Source of the DNA: Flammula alnicola
Taxonomy: Eukaryota > Basidiomycota > Agaricomycetes > Agaricales > Strophariaceae
Reading direction: 5' to 3'
Length of the DNA: 64,000 nt
NCBI GenBank assembly: GCA_015499995.1
Contig: JADNRV010000173.1
Span: forward strand, 44,077 to 108,076
A model generated the notes under the pieces. The model was given only the letters and a program-made list of their open reading frames with translations, was not told where the DNA came from and searched no databases. Every line of letters begins with the position of its first letter. Within the stretch, counting starts at the first letter, position 1. Positions 59,341-64,000 of this stretch are shown piece after piece. Position numbers and translations under genes: made by a program.

Positions 59341-62300
59341 ATCAAAGTCCTCGGACAGCAGAAGTATACAGAAAATATAAAAAGAAACAAAAGTCCGGCA
59401 CCGATCCAAGGGACATAAAGGTAAGCAGATCTAGAGCATTTCAAAGGAGACGAAGAAACGATAAAGCGGACAGCGACAGAAACGCGCTGCATTATATGCG
59501 CCATAATCTGTCCAAGGAACATAGTTCAATCGTCAGGCCTACTGGAGACTAACCCATGGAGCGCCTTAGAAGGCGAGGGCGAGTAGCGGCAAGGTAGGAT
59601 CCCTGAGTGAATAAAAAGAAGTGGCAACGTCAGTGTCGCGGGGGGACCGTATGACCACATACACCATCGAGCTGCAACATATAACCAGGCCAACGGGCGT
59701 CGTATAAATCGATCACTGTACTCGTAATGGATGCTAAGAGACATGGGGAAGAAGAAGAGTAAGAGATACTTATCACAGGTTACATATAAAGATATCGCTG
59801 CGCACGGACCATACACTGGTGATGATGGATGAATCGATGACGTCTTGGCTTCTTGGCCACTATCCTTCCATCACAAATTTTATTTACCAAATTGTGAAAT
59901 TGTGCAGTCACTACAGCGTAATAACACATCCTATGGCTACGCAAATCCTCGGTATTTATGTAGAATAGCACATGGAATGGTTTGAATACTTTGCAGAGGC
60001 CGCTGAGGGCCGATAAAATGGATTAGATGGTAAGACGGGAAAGGGCATGGATGATGGCCGTACTTATTCATAGATATGTAGACATCAGTAGCACTCTCCC
60101 CATCTTGGAAACGCTCATTCCCCCAACCTTGAGCGCCACTGGAGAAGTAAAGAGTCGCATACCCTAGCCATACAAGTAGAGGAATGAAGATAGTACAAAT
60201 CGAGAGATAACCGGGAAGATATGGCGGAGGAGATCGCCAGCGTAAAGTTTCAAATAAGCAAGAGAGCGGAACAAAATGACCGACGAGTCCATCGCTTCAG
60301 TTAATCCATCGTCCGAGGTGGGCTCGCATACCCACCTAAATTCACCCTGTGATGAATCTCCGTAAATCTACCGAGGAAATCTGAGTGCGACATTCTCTTA
60401 ATCAGAGAATTGAAGGAAACTCGCCGGCACCTCTATAATAATAAAAAAGACATAAGAACGCCGCACAAAAAAACCATCTGCATAGCATCCATTACTCCCT
60501 GTCTGCAAATGTTGGTCAAACCCGTCCTTAATGATCAAAAATCTCTGAGATGCGCGGTACGCAGGTGGAACAGATGAAGGTACATGCAAAGTTGAGGATA
60601 GTCGGGCCTCCAGCATAAGGCGAAGAGTCTATGGAATGGAAGTAACAGACGGAACATCTCGGAGGCTGCCGATATGTAATTCTGAAAATTAGACCGAGAC
60701 TTCCATGATGATCCATCTAACAAGAGGAAATGCCTCGCAAGTCCAGCATGCATGTAATGGCCACAAAAATTGGAAAATCGGAGCCCTGGGTTCCACCCAA
60801 ATTTGACGTGGCATCTCCGGAGAGTGAAGATCCATAGAATGCGACGGCAGGGACCCCGAAAGGATGCAATTAAAGAGAAAAGGTTCACAATTCGGCTACA
60901 AATGCCGACTTCAGAGAAGAAAGGCCACAGTGAAAATAATAGAACATTACACCGTAACGCGGCATAAAGTGTGGAGCGACTGAAGAACACCAGATACCGA
61001 GAAATGCACAGAAGGCCAACATGCCACTGACTTCGAACACGAAGAGGGGATTGGAATTGGAATTTCAGGACAAAGCAAGTTAGGAATCGACAGATATTGT
61101 CGTTCCCGATCACCTTTGTCCTCAGTTTGACGCTCAAAACCAAACCCCTCTACGCATGCAGGAAAGGCATGCGCCATCCGGTGTATGGTATTATCGGAGC
61201 GGTAGGACAAGAGGGCGAGAAGGGGAAAACAATGAGGTAGCTCAGCGAAGTAAAGCCACGAGCAAAAGAAATGTGCTGACGGATCTATCGAAGTAATATG
61301 GGAACTGCAGTATTAAAAAAATCGCACACAACGTACTGATTGAAAACGATATCCACAATCTAAAACATCACTGAGGTAGCGAAACCGAGATCAGCAGGAG
61401 AGGACCGCCCTGGCGATGACTGATGTAGGACACGATTACGAGCGCTTGAGCATTCCCAGTTGCTACTTGTGTGGTGCTGAGTAAGAGGTGAGCCCAAAGA
61501 TGATCGATGATCGATGATCAATACTGAATCGAACTGACCGGGGCCCATTCTACGCTAAGCACTCTATTCCTTCACTCGAGGCGGGGGATTTGAGTAGAGA
61601 ACTTGACGCTGGCTGTATGCTACGTACGAGGATGTTGGAATGAGAAAGGGGCAGCCAAAACATATTCGAGCTGGGTCAAGGGTTTGTGTCTCCGGGCCGG
61701 GGTAGCGTGTACATGTATTTCCTAACCTGTCTTGAAGGCGCCAAAACGAGAGATATATGACAGCGAAAAAAATGGATGGCGAGGTCATCGGACGCGATGT
61801 ATGCTGAAAAGAACTGCAAGTCTGGCCGCAAAAATGAAAGGTATCAAAGTCGCTGCTGCTCGTAAACTGACCCAGCCTCGCAAATCGCCAAAATCTCGGC
61901 TAAAGGATGAGATCCAAATCGCGCACACACCAGCAACAGTCCCAACAAAGGAATGTCAACAACCATCCACTGCACGAGTTGTAATTTCCTGTATGGCCAC
62001 AGTAAAAAATAACGGTATAAGTATCGACGGTTACGGAATTGTAGTGCGACGGAGCGCGATAGCAGCTCTTTCCGTGGTAGGATTTGACTCTCCACATTGG
62101 CGGGACTAAAAGGTTTCTGCAGCGCATGCAACCGCTGTGAGGAGAAAGATATTTTCATAAGGATCAGGCGGTCAAGCTCGCGAGAGAGAAGGGAGGGACA
62201 TAAACATGGAGGGATACATTCTTCTTCATGGGTTCGTAGAGGTGCTTGGTCCTTCGGTCCGTGCCCCAGTCATCGACCCTTTTGATATCAAAAGAGGGGC

Positions 62301-63060
62301 TCAAAAGCGGGAGTAGAGAGATATAAAGCAAAGAAATAAAACCATGGCGCGGACATTACCAAACTAGTCTAAAGGGCAGAAACATGACTATAGAACGTCG
62401 AATGAGATACAGAGGCTGCCAAAGAGGGAAACTCACTGCGTGCCATATATGCGCTGGCTGTCCGGCCATGGAACGCGGGAATTATCCAGCCAACTGGCGA
62501 GTCACCTATTGAACTTCTCAAAAGGGCCAAAGTCATGGAAACGTGGAGGTATGAGCGAGAAGAGAAATATCGCCAAGTGATAGATGAGAAAAGCACCGTC
62601 GCATGGATATCTATGTCACCTTACCAAGCTATACTCATATGTACACATTGGATGGGATGTGCACTAATTTCGTGAGCCGTACGAAGAGACCCAGGATCCA
62701 AAGAATCCGTCTGGGGCCTGGACGATGAGCGGACTAAGATAGCGCATTGCAACGAGACGAAGAAATAGGATATACTAGCAAGGATGGATTTCCAGCAGCG
62801 CACTCGGCTCTTCCATTCACGGGTATGACGGTCGGATATCGCCCTCAGGCTGGGTCGTGCCGTCCGTCGAATACGTACCGCAAAGGTCAGGGCATCAAGA
62901 CATCGAGGCGGTCAACAACGTCGGCCTGAGTCGTGATGCACGATGCATGACCATGAAGCCTACTGGATACTTGTGTCTAGAAGTTGCTGACCTTTGCAAG
63001 GTATTGCCCATAGGGATCCGCGGCTGAGTATTTTTGCAGAACCAATTAAATACTTACACG
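59340..63060. other. Unresolved region with minus-strand hydrophobic frames
   Basis: Several minus-strand frames have hydrophobic, membrane-like stretches: 59262-59522 (GAGLLFLFIFSVYF), 60535-61143 (202 residues, many Leu/Phe) and 62621-62803. The word CTCGTGCAGTGG seen in repeat T recurs inverted near 61970. This could be a decayed relative of repeat T or a multi-exon gene I cannot assemble. No family recognised. Confidence 0.25.
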
Positions 63061-63069
63061 GTCAATCTA

Positions 63070-63338
63070 ATCAGTAGTGACATGACCATGAAGACCGAGC
63101 GGATCTGGAGTTTCGTAAGGTGTTGCTAATTGCAAAGGGATAAACGTTCAATTTTTGTACGAGAAAAACTACAAGATTATCGATACCATAAAAAAAGGAT
63201 TATGAATGTTGTTACTCTGACTACGGGGCACTACCTACAAAGAGCCTATGTCCGTGGTTTACGTGAGCGGGATGCACAACGTCGGCGTCCAAGGAAATTT
63301 CAGGAATGACCAGGCTACTACTCTCGTACAATCTATCA
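63070..63338. repeat. 3' flank shared by F-box copies
   Basis: GACCGAGCGGATCTGGAGTT, then GTAAGGTGTTGCTAATTGCA and GGGATAAACGTTCAA closely match the sequence at 30280-30345, and in part 36367-36420. The F-box unit was thus copied with its 3' flank. Confidence 0.7.
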
Positions 63339-64000
63339 TCACCCATGACATACAAATATCATGCCCTTCTGGGAAAGTCGAGGAACGGCGGCAACGAAAG
63401 CAGACGCGTGAAGGGAATCCTGAGAATTCAGCAACAAACGAAACTCGACCCTTCTCAACGCCGGGAAACCCGTCCCAAGTAGAAGGTCTTGCAGTTCATC
63501 CCATGGGCTACCGTCGATAGGGGCATGGTATTGATAGAACTCCATGGTGAGGTGTTGGAGACGCATATGTGCACCGATAATGAGAAGGGACTGTACCACG
63601 ACCTGTATCGGGGGATGCTCAGATGTGGGTCCAGTGATCACGAGCCTGAGAGAGCGTAGATTGGTGGTGTGCGTCCGCACTGCAGTCATTAGCGACCGCA
63701 AATCTACTCGATAACTGGTTAGTGAGGAGGCAGCCGTAGCAGAAAGGAACATCAGACCTGAATTAGAGGCATCATTCAAGTATCTCACTTCTAGATGTTG
63801 CAATGATTCACCAGCTGTGATCATGAACTGGGGCACAATGGTACTGATAATTGAGGGATATGAGGCCCAGTACGAAATGTGCAGTGTTTGCAGCGATGAG
63901 AGAGCCGGGATGAGCCAGTCCAATGCCAGAGTGTCGCGACAAAACTGTAAGTCCAACCTCTCCAGCCGAAATACAGGGGCGGCAACGTCACTTTTGCCGT
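63339..64000 (-). CDS. F-box protein, copy D, partial
   Basis: Exon 2 (63703-63339) and the 3' part of exon 1 (64000-63758) lie in the window; the F-box itself is outside. The reading includes DTLALDWLIPALSSLQTLHI, FMITAGESLQHLEVRYLN and VDGSPWDELQDLLLGTGF-like text, as in copies A-C. The donor is GTCTGA, and the intron at 63704-63757 is the shared one. The visible frame is intact. It is about as far from A as C is. Confidence 0.82.
   Translation of the reverse strand, partial: GKSDVAAPVFRLERLDLQFCRDTLALDWLIPALSSLQTLHISYWASYPSIISTIVPQFMITAGESLQHLEVRYLNDASNSGLMFLSATAASSLTSYRVDLRSLMTAVRTHTTNLRSLRLVITGPTSEHPPIQVVVQSLLIIGAHMRLQHLTMEFYQYHAPIDGSPWDELQDLLLGTGFPALRRVEFRLLLNSQDSLHASAFVAAVPRLSQKGMIFVCHG

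Noticed and set aside
61500..61522. GATGATC tandem palindrome
   Set aside because: A short simple repeat with no neighbouring feature to give it meaning.
1..64000. CRISPR array, prophage, bacterial operon or integrase
   Set aside because: No regularly spaced repeats, no bacterial gene organisation; intron-rich fungal genes throughout.

Overview
The window looks like nuclear DNA of a filamentous basidiomycete, most likely an agaricomycete. Genes are split by many 50-70 nt introns with GTNNGT-type donors. The recognisable proteins are fungal: a class I hydrophobin, a DUF6534-type membrane protein, a sedolisin protease, F-box proteins and an agaric-style kinase-like protein. There is also one intron-bearing tRNA. 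All calls come from reading the sequence; no database search was run.

Layout. 1-15 kb is ordinary gene space: a DUF6534 membrane protein (1560-3714, +), a low-complexity protein with a C-terminal membrane domain and broken reading frames (5315-8850, +), an intronless bacterial-looking atypical SDR (9529-10416, -) and a hydrophobin (11861-12369, -). 15-24 kb holds decayed copies of a dispersed repeat, called RU here, around a decayed aldehyde dehydrogenase gene (19536-22024, +). 24.2-27.9 kb is a 1.49-kb inverted duplication that looks identical in both arms. Each arm carries one copy of an unrecognised seven-exon gene, and the two copies are transcribed divergently. 28-51.5 kb is a mosaic of RU copies, segmental duplications and three F-box paralogs (30.4, 36.4 and 42.9 kb, all -), plus a terminal-inverted-repeat element with alternating CG tracts (47.26-48.19 kb). 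51.6-57 kb returns to single-copy genes: a pseudokinase with one frameshift (51607-52878, +), tRNA-Lys(UUU) (54340-54432, +) and a sedolisin (54956-56912, -). 57-63 kb is unresolved and includes an inverted copy of a repeat found near 40.5 kb. A fourth F-box paralog runs off the right edge (63339-64000, -).

I see no biosynthetic cluster or operon. The main feature is genome dynamics: repeats kept in one orientation, F-box genes copied together with their flanks, an apparently perfect palindromic gene pair, and several genes with one or two small indels. Three of those indels are one-base losses in homopolymers, so the assembly must be checked before they are called biological.
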